NCBI GenBank assembly: GCA_964035795.1
Contig: OZ038323.1
Coordinates: 5,511,561-5,575,560 of the forward strand
Reading direction: 5' to 3'
Source: Pterobdella sp. o SKG-2022
Taxonomy: Eukaryota > Annelida > Clitellata > Hirudinida > Piscicolidae
Length of the DNA: 64,000 nt
In this document: in pieces, positions 47,801-59,910 of the stretch
How positions within the stretch are numbered: the first letter of the stretch is position 1
How the letters are laid out: each line of letters begins with the position of its first letter
The notes under the pieces: generated by a model
The model's input: only the letters and a program-made list of their open reading frames with translations
Told to the model about the DNA's origin: nothing
The model's database searches: none
Position numbers and translations under genes: made by a program

Positions 47801-50800
47801 ATCCTACTCCATATTACATTGCAGCCATGCTCAATACGAGAAGTTTATGCATTTTCTAATGCTGTTTAGAATCAGTTTTCACCCGATCCTACTAACAAGC
47901 CCATTGGTACAGCCACCCAAAAGACCCACTAAGCCACCCATTATCATCAGTATAACACTAATAAGTATAACTAAAGTATTATAATTGATGGTTTGCTTTA
48001 TCTAGCTTAATGTTTAATCTCATCTTGTAACATCGAGTTGACAAAGCCATTGCTATTCTCGATTTTCTAGATGAGGTTTGACTAAACGGCAACCTCTTTT
48101 CGAAGTTGATAGTTATAGAATAATACCAATATAATATTGTTAATTAAAACAAAAGTTGATTGATATTATCAAAATTTCGATGTACTGTGGTGCTACCAAA
48201 GTTTTGAGTCGAAAGTCCAATGGGTGGTTATCTAGTCAGAAAGTTCTATATTAAATTCAAGTACGAAACAAAAGGTGTATACAATTATTTTTTGTAATTA
48301 GAGACGAAATGCTGAGCAGAGGTTGTCTTGTTATATAAAGGGACAGAAAGCAGCTTTTGATTGCTTATGTAAATATCAGGCCTTCTCAATACTTTAACCT
48401 ATCTTTTGATTGTATTATGAAACACAATTTTAATTAGTTAAATATTAAAAATATTTTAAAATGTGAAGTTTTCGTCCAAAAGTTTTGTATTACAATAGAA
48501 TAAAGTTATACTAACTAATATAAAGATTTTTCTTATTTTTAGAATGAATTAGTTATGATAATTAGTTTACTAACCACACTTTTCACGAAAAATAAATGCG
48601 TTTATAATTTATTTAAACGAAAATTCGACAAAATTCTTATAAAATATATAAAAAATACTTTAGAATTTACTAGAAAATTCGACTGAGACTTAACAACAAG
48701 CCAATATAAGATAGCATAGGCACGGCACACACACCAGCTACAGTGTGCCTATAAAACCACTGACGCCATACAAAAATTCCACAAAAAATAAAAAAAATGA
48801 AATCGTGATTATCTCGGCAGTTTTAACTTACGTTAGAGTATCGAACGTTGTTAACAAGAATAATAATAATGTTAGTTATAATAATATTAATAAAAATAAA
48901 TATAAATAATGAAAATAATCTGAATAAAAATGAAATGAGCATTAATATGAATGAAAACATAAAAAAACAAAGAATACGATATTAATGAGTTTAATAACAA
49001 GGGTTACGTCTCCAATATACTGCACTTCCTACGCAGATAAGACACGAATAATTCCACATCAGATGTAGACAACTGTGTACCAACGATACAACTGAGTTTC
49101 ACAGAATGCGACATGAAATGTTAACACTTATAACAATGAGTTGATGTTTTAAATTGATATTCTTATACAATGTACATAATGACTCGAAATAAGAGAGATG
49201 GAGGTACGAATGAAATGATCAAAATTGGGAGTTTTTATTGTATCACATATCATAATCGTCAAATGAGTTGCTATAAAATGCATTTTTATAAAATAATGAC
49301 ACAATAATAATCACAGTAGTAATGAAAATCACAATATTAAGGATGATAATAATAATAACGATCATAATAATAATGATAATAAAAGTGAACACAATAATAA
49401 TAAAAATTATAATAATCTAAAAAATAATAATAACTGATAGACTTTTATTAGTGAACGACTGATATAATTACTCTAAACTGGACTAGCCCTCCAAGGGGAG
49501 GTAGGGAAACACCATGGTGAAGTCTCGTGGAAGCTCAAGGAGAACATGGGGTGTTAAAGTCTTTAAGGTTTGGGTGAAATGATTGAGTGGTGAGAAGGGA
49601 GGGGTGATTCATGTGGTAAAATAATTTAGGAAAAATTTATGAAAAAGATTTTTACTATTACAATTGGAATTACCATAAAAAATTACGAAGCAAAGAAATA
49701 TTAATAAACTAAAATTAAGTGAAAATTTTTTCAAAAATACAAAATTGTTGATAAAAAACGTATTTGAAAACTCAAAAAGAATATTTTAAAATCACTCAAA
49801 AACAACAATTTAAAGGTTCAATCGAAGCCACAATCTACAAAGCATCGTTTTGCTGATAGGCATGATTTATATGTTAGTATGCTGCAAACACTTGTAGCAC
49901 AAAAACATTGTTTACCAAAGACCCTAAAACCCAGTAATATTTTAGCTTTCCAATTAATAAAACAGAACTAGCACAAACTTCGACATTAGTCCATGACGGT
50001 GATAAATTTTGGAAGTATTTATCTTGTGACAAAAAAGTATTAATATAGAATTAATTAACAATATAATTTAAAAAACACTAAATATACATCATTAATTATT
50101 AAAACAGCAGAAACTTACATCAAGCAGTAACAATTAATTATTTAAATAGTAACAAATGAAATTAAACAGTTAAAGAGCACAACACAAGAAAGCCCTCTTA
50201 TGAGAAGTGCAACAATGAATTATTATACAAACAATTTATTGTGTTTAAATGCATTTGTTTCATACTTATATATTGATAATTCATTATGTGAGCTAAACAC
50301 ATCAAAAGCTTCGTGTTTCAAAGAAATATTTTCATGTTAACATAATACTATATTATAATAATTCTCAATTAAATTTGACATCTACCATTGATTATGTCAG
50401 CTTATCAAAGTAAAGTTTGCAACTAAGCGATATAATATGAGACTAAGATAATGATGAGACACATGATGAATGTATATCGATGAAACATGATATAATACAA
50501 CGGTAAAACATACAAGGACGAGTACACCTAATGATGGAGGCCTTTGGTGTATCATATCATATATATAGTCTTTCTAGGATTGGCGCTATATATATTTAGT
50601 TTATTATTATTAGTTTTTATTATAATCGTAATAAAATCGGAAGACATGAATATTCAGAGCAGTTGCCCCTCATCAGCAAACAAGACAAATTGGCTGTTAT
50701 ATGAAAACCCAGACAAAAAATAATAATAAGCATATTAAAAATGAAATAACAACACAAATATTAATAATTTAAAAAAATAACAATAATAATCGAGACAATA

Positions 50801-51146
50801 TAATAGAACAATAAGCTAATTCAAATGGCGTTTGATGCTGTATTGATTAGAGGCTATTTATATGTTGAAATCGTTACAACGGTAAAACTAATGCATAAAT
50901 GCAAGACGTAAGGACTAGTCCAAAACACCAGCTAGTTAAGGCAAGGGTGGCATCAGGCTGAAATTTATAATCAATACTGATGCCTGATAGAGGGAGGAAG
51001 AATAGAGAGATAGATATATAAATCAATGAAGAGTGTTGTAACACTCATAAACAACCTGACTTCAATGATATACAGAAAATCTTTTCAAAACACTTAACAA
51101 AAGAAACCTCATACTACTATCATGAACTTAAAATAAACTTTTAAAA
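44890..51146. other. Gene-poor AT-rich stretch downstream of FRS2
   Basis: No supported gene. It contains AAT/AATAAT low-complexity tracts (about 45535-45615, 48860-48960, 49325-49435). The right end is probably FRS2 3' UTR, but no convincing polyadenylation signal near the stop codon was seen. Confidence 0.45.
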
Positions 51147-53694
51147 TCATCCGCCAGAGGGCTTAGAATCTCCTTGGCGGTTTTTTGAAATAGCCTGTGT
51201 CTTAGTAAAATCAATCAAAGTATATTTATCGTTGGGTGAACGACTACGTGGAAAGCCCCTATTCCCAATAGAAATTATGCTGCCATTAGCGCCTCTGTTC
51301 CTCATGGCGTCATGTTGGTTAGGGGTGGCGTTAGGACTAGAAGCGGCTGAGGCACTCAGATCAAGTTGGATGTAATGTAAGTGCTTACCTGAGTCATTAG
51401 AGTCATTGTTGCTGTAATATGTGTTAGTATTCTTTACTACGTTGTTAGCGTTGTATATAATGTTGTTCTTCATAACATTGTTCTTAATGATGTTGTTGTT
51501 GTTGTTAATACCACCATCCAAGTGATTAAGTCTCAATGTAAGAGCATCGGATTTATTAATCAAGTCAATATCCTTGTAATCATCCTCCTCTACTCCATCA
51601 CTCATCACATTCAAGTATTCTCTTGAGTTTGCTTTGCCATTCGATATATGATTGACATCTTTACTCGATGTTCTGAATACTGTTTTGAAGGAAGGAACAT
51701 TGATGGCAAGGTTATTGGTGGGAGAGTAAGGTTGTAGCAGGCCATTGTTTTTATTTAAATTATTGTTGTTGCCATCGAATGAACTATTTGGGTGCTGGAA
51801 ATGACTTATGCTTAAGTCGTTGTTGATATAAGTGACTGGATTATTATTATTATTTTTGCTTCTCACAGCTTGTAACCAACCACTATTGAAAACATCAGAA
51901 TTCACTTTCAATAAGTTTATATACGTATTCGAATGTTGGTCGTTGTTAGCTTGGCTGCTGTTTGGTTGAGCCATGGAATTGACATAAGGCCTGTTGAAAG
52001 CCTGATCCTCACTATCATCATCATCCCTCTCTTCACGCAAGCACGTTTGATTGTATGTTTCCATTGCTTTGAGGTCTAACTGGGCATATTGTGTTGTGGA
52101 GGGTGCGGTAGTGTTGTAGTAGTTGTTTGAGGTTGGGTGTGATGCATTGACCAATGAGGATTGATTCAAGTAATCGTGCAGTGTTGTTGGCGATGTTGTG
52201 TTGTTGTAGTGGACTGGAGCTGTAAAGATTTGTAGAGAATGACTGAAATGATATATTAAAAAACAATGAAATCATAGTTGAGCCAGGGAATAATTGGAAA
52301 ATAACATTTGCAATTTTTAGGTTATAGTAATAAAATTAGATTAGGTTTTTTAAATGGAAAAGCTTATTTTCATTGATACCAAATCAAATCTTTTTTGAAG
52401 CTCATTATCTTAAACCACTAGTGTAGGACTAAACTCAAAAGCTTGGAACAAGGAGAATATACAATGAAAATTCTTAAATGCATTTTTTTTAATGAAAAAT
52501 AATCAAAATTTGAAGTTAATTTTTATAATGAAATGAGTTACAATTAAAATTGTTGGAGGCTGTCTGATTATCCCTCATCATAAGCAGCTGGTTATTCCTT
52601 TAAAAATTTGGAAAAATATTAGTTATTTTATCTTTTAATTATGACAATTATGAGATTTTATTACTTTCATCATCAATTAATATTAATTTAGTTAGACTAT
52701 ACTGCCCCAGTAACTGGGGTTGAAAGTAGATAGTCTAAATTATTGATACAACTAGAAGGTAATCTATGAAATAAGTTACATTCAACTGAATTATGAAATA
52801 TTTATATACCTTTGCATTGAGGCACTTGCTTCCGACCTGAATAACGAAAATTAATGAATAAATGTAAAAGTAATGGAAATTGATTAAAAGTTAATTGAAC
52901 TCAAACCTGGAAAAATTGTGGATAGATTCTTGCACAAGTTGGAAAAGTTCTTCTGCTCTGTAAATATTATATCTAAAAATGTGTGTAATTATTTATAAAA
53001 ATAATATATAACTAAAAGATTTAAATTCTTAAACTATATCATGAATAACAAGATAATTAACTGAAAATATGAATAGACAATACTATCATTGTTTTACATT
53101 TGTTTCAAATCTAAAAGTGGATCACAATCTATTCTTTATCAAAAATATTTTCTAAAATAAGTGACAAGTAAAACAAGTAACTGGTAATATAAATGAAGTT
53201 AATAGTGAACTGACCTGCTGCATTTAAAGGCATAAACACCAGCCCCAGTGGCACATCTCCGACCACTCTCAAAAGAGAAAAGATCAGAGTCAAATCCATA
53301 TCTCCGAAGGCATCTAAGAGGCCAGTTGATGGGAGGAGGTTCAGAGGTGGGAATGAAGGGTGCATTGTTTTGTTGCAATACTGATAAGCTACTTGCCTGT
53401 GAGTGTGTTTTAAAAGTTAGTAATTTTGCTTTTTTATAAGTTAAAAACAGCTTGTTAGATTTGTTAAAATACTTATTAACAATAGACTATTAAATTTTGC
53501 TTATTTAACTATGAGTTAAACAAATGCGTCATTCAAACCTGATAAAAAAACAATTGATTGTCTTTTACTTCTAAAAATCCATGGTTTTTTTCGACGCCAT
53601 TGTCGTCAATGTTTGCTACTCTGAATGACGAATGATTTGTTTGTAACAAAAAAGTTGGTTGATTAGAAACTTTTTTGCTCATAACACATCCCAT
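51147..53694 (-). CDS. FRS2: Fibroblast growth factor receptor substrate 2-like adaptor, 5 exons
   Basis: Membrane-anchored docking protein that links activated FGF-type receptors to Grb2 and Shp2. Exons (minus): 53694-53539, 53396-53215, 52957-52907, 52836-52810, 52242-51147; all phases agree, giving 1512 nt and 503 aa (human FRS2 is 508). It starts MGCVMSKK, with the Gly2 N-myristoylation signal of the family. The PTB domain (about residues 14-130) includes FRVANIDDNGVE, then CLRRYGFDSDLFSFESGRRC and AEELFQLVQESIHN, close to FRS2. The C-terminal half is Asn-rich but keeps tyrosine motifs: YVNS (Tyr225), YINL (246), YINN (277) and YLNV (348) of the Grb2 Y-x-N type, and YIQLDL (429) and YTLIDF (479) matching the two Shp2 sites. 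The last-exon acceptor is TATCATTTCAG; the nearer CTTTACAG would break the frame. PTB exon B has a Ser/Pro/Asn-rich insert before INWPLRCLRRYG. Confidence 0.92.
52692..52738. repeat. 47-nt nested inverted repeat in FRS2 intron 4
   Basis: TTAGACTAT (52692-52700) pairs perfectly with ATAGTCTAA (52730-52738), and inside it CCCCAG (52705-52710) pairs with CTGGGG (52714-52719) around a 3-nt TAA loop. It is part of a dispersed repeat whose second copy is at 21575-21655. Confidence 0.7.
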
Positions 53695-54138
53695 ACTACT
53701 AGTTTTTAAACTGAAGACTTGAAGAAAATCGAAAATTCAGATCCTCTTTATCATTAAAAACTACTCAGATTGAAAGAAATGAGTGTTCATAAAACAAATT
53801 TTAAAAACTATCTATTGTTTGGCATAATTCTCACAATTCAAGTTTTAGAAAACAATAATTAATTGATCACAGCATCCTAGATGCACAAAGTCTCATTTTA
53901 TTTTTGTCAAAGTTAAAATTAAAACTTTTGCTCTAACATGAAAAAATGAAATCTAAAAAAAATTTTTGTTTTTTTTTAATGTTTTTATAAATATTTCATT
54001 CTGTTTAAGATTTCTAATTTATTTATGTGGAAATTTCTTATACATAAATTTATTAATTAAAAAACCACTCAAATTGAACATTTTTTAATTTCACTTTAAA
54101 TTTTCAAAAAATTTAAAGTTCACTTTTTATATTAAAGT
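53695..54138. promoter_or_regulatory. Candidate bidirectional promoter between FRS2 and the chondroitin synthase
   Basis: Only 444 bp separate the divergent start codons of FRS2 (minus, 53694) and the chondroitin synthase (plus, 54139). The interval is AT-rich, with no obvious CpG island or TATA box in a convincing position. If neither gene has a remote 5' UTR exon, both promoters must lie here. Confidence 0.5.
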
Positions 54139-57100
54139 ATGTCTACAAAATATCTTTCTACTCAATCTGATAAAAATACGTATGCAATTTTTTTTTCAAT
54201 TGGTGTGATTTTAGGTGTTTTTTTTGGAAGGTTAACTAATTTGGCTCTTTTGAATCACAAAATTTTGTGTGACGATGTTTCCTATATCAAGTCAAATATT
54301 ACACAAACAATTTCAAATTATGATAACAGTGATTTAGAAAACACTACAGAAGTTGAAAATGATTTAGTATTAATAGGTGTTTTAACAGCTCAAAAATACA
54401 TACATTCTCGAGCTGTAGCTGCGTATGAAACATGGGTACAAGACGTTCCAGGCAAAGTTCTTTTTTATTCATCCAAACAAACAATTGCTCCAAAGAATAT
54501 AGAATTGATATCACTGGATGTGGATGACTCTTATCCACCCCAAAAAAAATCATTCATGATGTTACAGCACATGCATCAAAATTATGGCAATGATTATCAG
54601 TTTTTCATGCGGGCTGATGATGACATATACATTCGAGGAGACCTTCTAAAACAATTCCTCAAATCTATCAATGCAAAAAATAAAAGTCTTTATATAGGAC
54701 AGGCAGGGTTAGGCAATAAACATGAATTTGGGGCTTTGTATCTGAATAATTCAGAAAACTTCTGCATGGGAGGACCAGGTATAATAATGACTGCTCCAAC
54801 CCTTGCCATTGTTGCCAAGCATGCAGAGGATTGTCTGAGGAACTTATACACCCACCACGAAGATGTGGAACTGGGAAGGTGCATCCACCATTATGCCAAT
54901 ATCTCTTGTACATGGGCCTATGAAGTATGTTGTTCTATAGAAAAATATATTAAACTCATTGTCATGTCATTAATTTTTATGAAATGTATAGCACTTATTT
55001 TAACCCATTCATGTGTCATTTAGCATATGTTTTGTATGTTGAACAATTATATAATTTTAAAAACTGTTTTTGGTCTACTTTATTCTCTGTTTTTCATCTA
55101 ACTATGTATAATATAACATAATTGTATTTCACTCAGATGCAGTCATTGATGTATAATAATTACAATGAGGATACATCCTTTGATGTATCTTTCCACACTC
55201 ATGAAGTCCACAATGCCATTACTTTACACCCATTCAAACACACCCCTCTTCTCTATAAAACTCATGCATTTTTCTTAAACAAAAGGGTTTCTCAAATAAA
55301 AAATGATATTGCTGATCTTGAGCTACATCTTCAAGAAATTAATCAAGTTTGCCTTTTTATTTTAAGGAAATCTTTCTTGATTTTAGTTTTTAAAAAATGA
55401 TATTTTTACTTATGAAATATCTTATACTTTTGTTAACAGCTAAAATAACTATAACTTTATTTAAGTTTAACTTTAGCATAAGACCTTAGCAAAAAATTTT
55501 AGTTTTCCTTATTGTTTTCATAAGTTATCATCAAGTAATATGTAAACGTAAAACAGGGATATTAAAGTGTGTTTAAAAACTATATTACTTATTCAAATTT
55601 TAGATTCTTGCAAGAAATGGTACAAGGGCTGAAGCTGATAAAGTGATGATTGATAATGATATAAATCAGGTTCTGACTTTTAAACTCATTTTATAACCTT
55701 GATGAAAAATTTCATTATGAGTCATCCAATATAAATTTTGCATGAAATCAGATAACGGTTTATATAACAAAAATTATATACTAATTTAAACCATGGATAA
55801 ACATATCGATATAATAATAATAATAATAGAAACTAATAATGATAACTCCAACTATCACAACAAAAAACTCTAATCCAATGATAATCTATATTAAATATAA
55901 CACTAATCTATATTAAATCAAACAACAGAACATCCAGGTTTGGGATATGCTGGACAGTAAACACATTTATCCACTGCACAACCCAAACCCACGCCAAGCT
56001 CTTCCCACTCACCTCACATCAGCCCTCAACATCACCACACAACAAATTATCAAGATCTTCAATGATGAATACAGGCATAGAAGTTGGTGGAATTTGCATT
56101 GGTTTTACATCATCGTCATCATAAACGTTTAATGTCTATATTTTCTCACTATGTGAGGTTAAACAACCAGAGCTTTTATTTTTGTCTTCCAAACGTGCAT
56201 TATTTTTTTTTTATATTTTTAACTTTAGTATTTATATAATGATGAAAAAGTATACCTAATATTTATATTAGATTTTTTAACTTGTATTAAATTTTATTTC
56301 AATGTCATGTTTTTTATTTTTTTTTTGATAGTTTGAAAAAACTCTACAAAATTCATTTTATACATTTATATTTTCCGTTTTTCAGTTCATTACTTCTTAA
56401 AATATTTGATTGTATTTCATTGAATTGAATTGTTCTATCTTGCAACTCATCGTCCAACCCATGCCAGCATGGAAGTGGACGCAAAACGATGATGATGATA
56501 TCTTGCATTCTAGAATACTCAATCCAATCAATTGTATAGTATTGTATAGCATTGTGACATGCAAACTTGTTTTGCCATAGGTATATATTTAAAATTGAAT
56601 TGCAGGTAGATACTTCGAGTTGAAGGAGGTTCTGCATGGTTACCACAAGGAAAGCTTTTTATATGGCCATGAGTTTATTCTTGATCTTTTGTTACAGTTA
56701 GTCTATTTGTTTAATTTATTTATTTCATATATTTTGATAGAATCAAGCCACGAGATGAATTATTGTGAGGCTTTAATAAGGATTTGTTTAAGTTGTGTGA
56801 AGTTCAATAATGATTATCATTATTAATAATATTAATAATATCATCACCTTCATTACTTTTGTTCTCAGTATCATCATTAATAAACATTTTTTAATTTGAT
56901 TATAATTATAATAATCCAGAAGACAACTGGATTTTTACAAACTCAATATGAAATACGTCTAACCCCTTAAAAAAACTATAAAAACAATGATGATGAGATG
57001 CATATAAGCTCATGCCCACAACGCAGATATATATCGCTAAAGACTCACAGAGGCATGCTTGTACGCAGACATGTGAGGGTACACCGTGGATTCTTGCAGC

Positions 57101-58789
57101 CTGAAATATCAATCGAGGCTAATAGTGAAAGTGAGTTATTTAAAAGCTTTGTGTCACTAAAAAAATTTTGACCTAATCGTTTTTTTTTTGAAAGTCACAT
57201 TTTGATCTTCATAATATACAATGTTTATCTTTCGTAGGTGTTCTAAGACGAAGAGTGAACTGGATTGTGGCTTTATGGAACAAACCTTCCGCTTTCCAGA
57301 CCTTCATTCAGCATTTCAAGCATGTATCTACCTGTTTCATATTTATTCATATAAGTTTCTATACATCATCAACTTCATCACCATTTATAGTTTATTCAAT
57401 TATCAACATCTTCAGAATTTCCTAGATACAGCAGAAAACGTAAGCTTAACAGTGATGCTCTTCGTCAACCAATCTCAACAGTCTGAGTTGGAGTCCGAAT
57501 CATCAGTGAAGTCCATCATACATAACCTAAAAAAACTCTACCCTCACTTTCCTATGCATGTTGTGGAGCTTAAGAGCGGTTTTAATAGGGGCCTTGCCCT
57601 CCAGAAGGCAGCTTCCACCTTTGCAGCTGATGATCTGCTGTTTTTTGTTGATGTGGATGTGTATGTGGCTAGGGATGTGATGAGAAGAGTGAGGCTGAAC
57701 ACAGTATACAATAACCAAGTTAGTGATTTTTCTTATATGTTGATGTTTTACTTTATTGAATTTTTTTCTCAAGGTAAAGCATTAAACTTCAACATATGAT
57801 TCGTTAACATGAGTGTTTATATGTTAAAGGTATTTTAAAAAAGTAAATGACGGGTACTTTGAATTTGTGGTTTCAGGCGAAATTTTGGAAGTGGTAGGTG
57901 TATTAAAATTAAAAAAATGATTTTATAACTGATACCTATTTTCGAAGTCTGATGCTATTTGGGTTATAACAGAAAAGCGGTCTGTAACTGTAGATGTTAG
58001 TTCAACACAAAATCAATATATGAATAATATTAATATTTGTAATATAAAATAGATGAGTGAAAAAAATAGTTTCAAAAGGTACATTGAGGCTAATTTGTAA
58101 CATTGTAAAACCAATTTTTATATACTTTATCATTTCATAATTTTCAACTTACTATGTTGATAAAATATCATGTGAAACTTCTTGCAGGTTTATTACCCAA
58201 TAGTTTTCAGTCAGTACAATCCACAATATGCATGCCTGTACAATGCTTCAAAGAACAAGCTTGATGGTTCCAGATACAAGTCCAAGATCGGAACTACTTT
58301 TTGTCCTGTTGAGGACTTGCAATCCTCTGCTGGATACTGGAGAAGTTTTGGATTTGGAATTGCCTCCATGTATAAGATAGATCTTGATTCAGTTGACGGA
58401 TTCAATCTCGATATTAAGGTTGGTACATGATGGTTTATTCAAAATATGTTGGATTTTTCGGTTGGTATAATGTTTTATGTATTGAGATAGGCTCGTATTT
58501 AAATTAACTCAGTAACTTGTCTCGATAAAACTTGAGAGATGTTGAACAACTGCAGGGATGGGGGAAAGAGGATGTAGATTTGGTGGATCGTTTTATTTCA
58601 AGTCATATAAAAGTGATGAGATCAGTCGACCCAGGACTGATCCATATTTATCATCCAATCACATGTGATTCTCGACTTGACCCCGCTCAGTACAAAATGT
58701 GTCTAGGTACGTTAATGAGCAATTTTGCCAGTGAAAATGTCCTTTCCGAGTTGTTCCAACATTCACACTACTATGACCACGAAAAGTAA
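54139..58789 (+). CDS. CHSY: Chondroitin sulfate synthase (GlcA/GalNAc transferase), 8 exons
   Basis: Type II Golgi glycosyltransferase that extends the chondroitin chain. Exons: 54139-54924, 55137-55346, 55604-55669, 55938-56082, 56606-56696, 57238-57718, 58188-58418, 58556-58789; all phases agree, about 746 aa (human CHSY1 is 802). A short cytosolic N-terminus precedes a membrane anchor (16-33). The first (beta-3 GlcA-transferase) domain has LIGVLTAQKYIHSRA, DDSYPPQKKSFMML, the DxD-type MRADDDIYI (160-162), NFCMGGPGII and THHEDVELGRC. The second (GalNAc-transferase) domain has LLFFVDVDVYV, VYYPIVFSQY, GYWRSFGFGIASMYK, GWGKEDVDL and DPAQYKMCLG. Odd point: residues encoded at about 57340-57410 do not match the conserved strand before NFLDTAENVSLTVMLF. 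Whether the gene is CHSY1 or CHSY3-like cannot be decided here. Confidence 0.92.
56440..56500 (+). repeat. SINE-like tail (CCAACCCATGCCAGCATGGA ... AAAACGATGATGATGA)
   Basis: Lies in an intron of the chondroitin synthase. Related pieces: 61295-61330 (minus, CCATGCTGACATGGGTTGGA), 62475-62512 (plus, CCAACCCAAGCTAGTATAAA, then GTAAAACGAATGA) and 62752-62780 (plus, ACGCAAAACGATGATGATGA). I recall near-identical motifs as the 3' part of molluscan, especially cephalopod, SINEs. Confidence 0.6.
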
Positions 58790-59209
58790 CTACAAAATAT
58801 TCATTTTGTAGAGGTCCAAACAGACCATGTTGAATTTATTTTTGGTATATTATTGGTATTTTTATACTCAATGGTTTATTAATCGACAATGCTTTTCCAA
58901 GAAGCACATCATATAATCGATTAGTATGCCATAATGATGTTTTTAGTACAATTATTATTGGGTTATTAAAATGCACAATGGTATGATTGTTAGTCTAGTC
59001 ACATAGTGCTTTTGGAGTTATAGTCAGTGTCAGTATTACTTCTACACATCAAATCTTATATTAGCTTTGAAACTTTATTTTTGTTACTATTTCACACTTG
59101 ATTGTATTAATATATTTTATTGTTCAATTTGTTTTGTTAAATTCACCAAGTGCTCCGTTTTTATCATGGTTTTTCACTTGATACATGTTAGCTGACTTTA
59201 GATTTCATG

Positions 59210-59245
59210 AATAAATTTTCAGTTTTTTTTCTTTTTCAAAATAAA
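59210..59245 (+). terminator. Candidate polyadenylation signals of the chondroitin synthase
   Basis: AATAAA at 59210-59215 and 59240-59245, about 420-455 nt past the stop codon and upstream of SRP9. Confidence 0.4.
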
Positions 59246-59400
59246 TAGTTTTTGGCTTTACGTTAGATAAATATTCAAACTAGTTTGAAGTGTAAGAAAA
59301 ATAATCGAAGTAAAACCTGATAAAATATTGAATCTTTGCTTACTTCGCTTTACTTTTAAACACGATACTTTTGCGTTATACCGTATGTTGAAGAGTGACG

Positions 59401-59634
59401 ATGACTTTTATAACCAATTGGGAAGATTTTTCTAGAGCAGCAGAACGATTGTATTTAGAAGATTCAATGAAATGCCGCTACGTAATCAAATATAACCACA
59501 CCAAAGGCAACGTTGTCATCAAACTCACTAATGATAAAGTATGCATCCAATACAGGTCAGAACATGCGCAAGACGTCAAAAAAATTGAAAAATTTACTGG
59601 ACAATTGATGCGACTCATGGCAACTAAGGACTGA
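59401..59634 (+). CDS. SRP9: Signal recognition particle 9 kDa protein
   Basis: 77-residue subunit that, with SRP14, binds the Alu domain of SRP RNA and slows elongation during ER targeting. The sequence is collinear with human SRP9 (86 aa): [20 protein letters not shown], then [20 protein letters not shown] and [18 protein letters not shown], ending [10 protein letters not shown]. The ATG at 59401 was chosen over the in-frame GTG at 59395 by homology to the human MPQYQTWEEF start. The whole protein is in one exon, while the human gene has introns as I recall, so intron loss or retroposition is possible. The frame is intact. AATAAA follows at 59703-59708. Confidence 0.93.
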   Translation: MTFITNWEDFSRAAERLYLEDSMKCRYVIKYNHTKGNVVIKLTNDKVCIQYRSEHAQDVKKIEKFTGQLMRLMATKD

Positions 59635-59702
59635 GACATTTTTTCTTTTAATGTTCTTGTTTTCAAATTATGTATTTTATTTAAATCTTATTTGCACATT
59701 AA

Positions 59703-59708
59703 AATAAA
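59703..59708 (+). terminator. Candidate SRP9 polyadenylation signal
   Basis: AATAAA 69 nt past the SRP9 stop codon. The convergent CDK10 transcript ends close by: its minus-strand AATAAA lies at 59859-59854, so the two 3' UTRs are within about 150 bp. Confidence 0.5.
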
Positions 59709-59853
59709 AATGTACAAAAATTTTTGAATATTATTAAAATACATTAATTCAAGAAATTTGTGCCTTATTAATGATATTATGTACATTATTAACAAAATGC
59801 GAAAGAAAATCAAATCATTTTTTAAATATTTTTATACCCTCCTTTACATCTTC

Positions 59854-59859
59854 TTTATT
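59854..59859 (-). terminator. Candidate CDK10 polyadenylation signal
   Basis: Minus-strand AATAAA 52 nt past the CDK10 stop codon at 59911. Confidence 0.45.
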
Positions 59860-59910
59860 GTGAGGTCTGTGAAAAAACATTAATCAATTAATATAATTGT
59901 GTTAGTGGGA

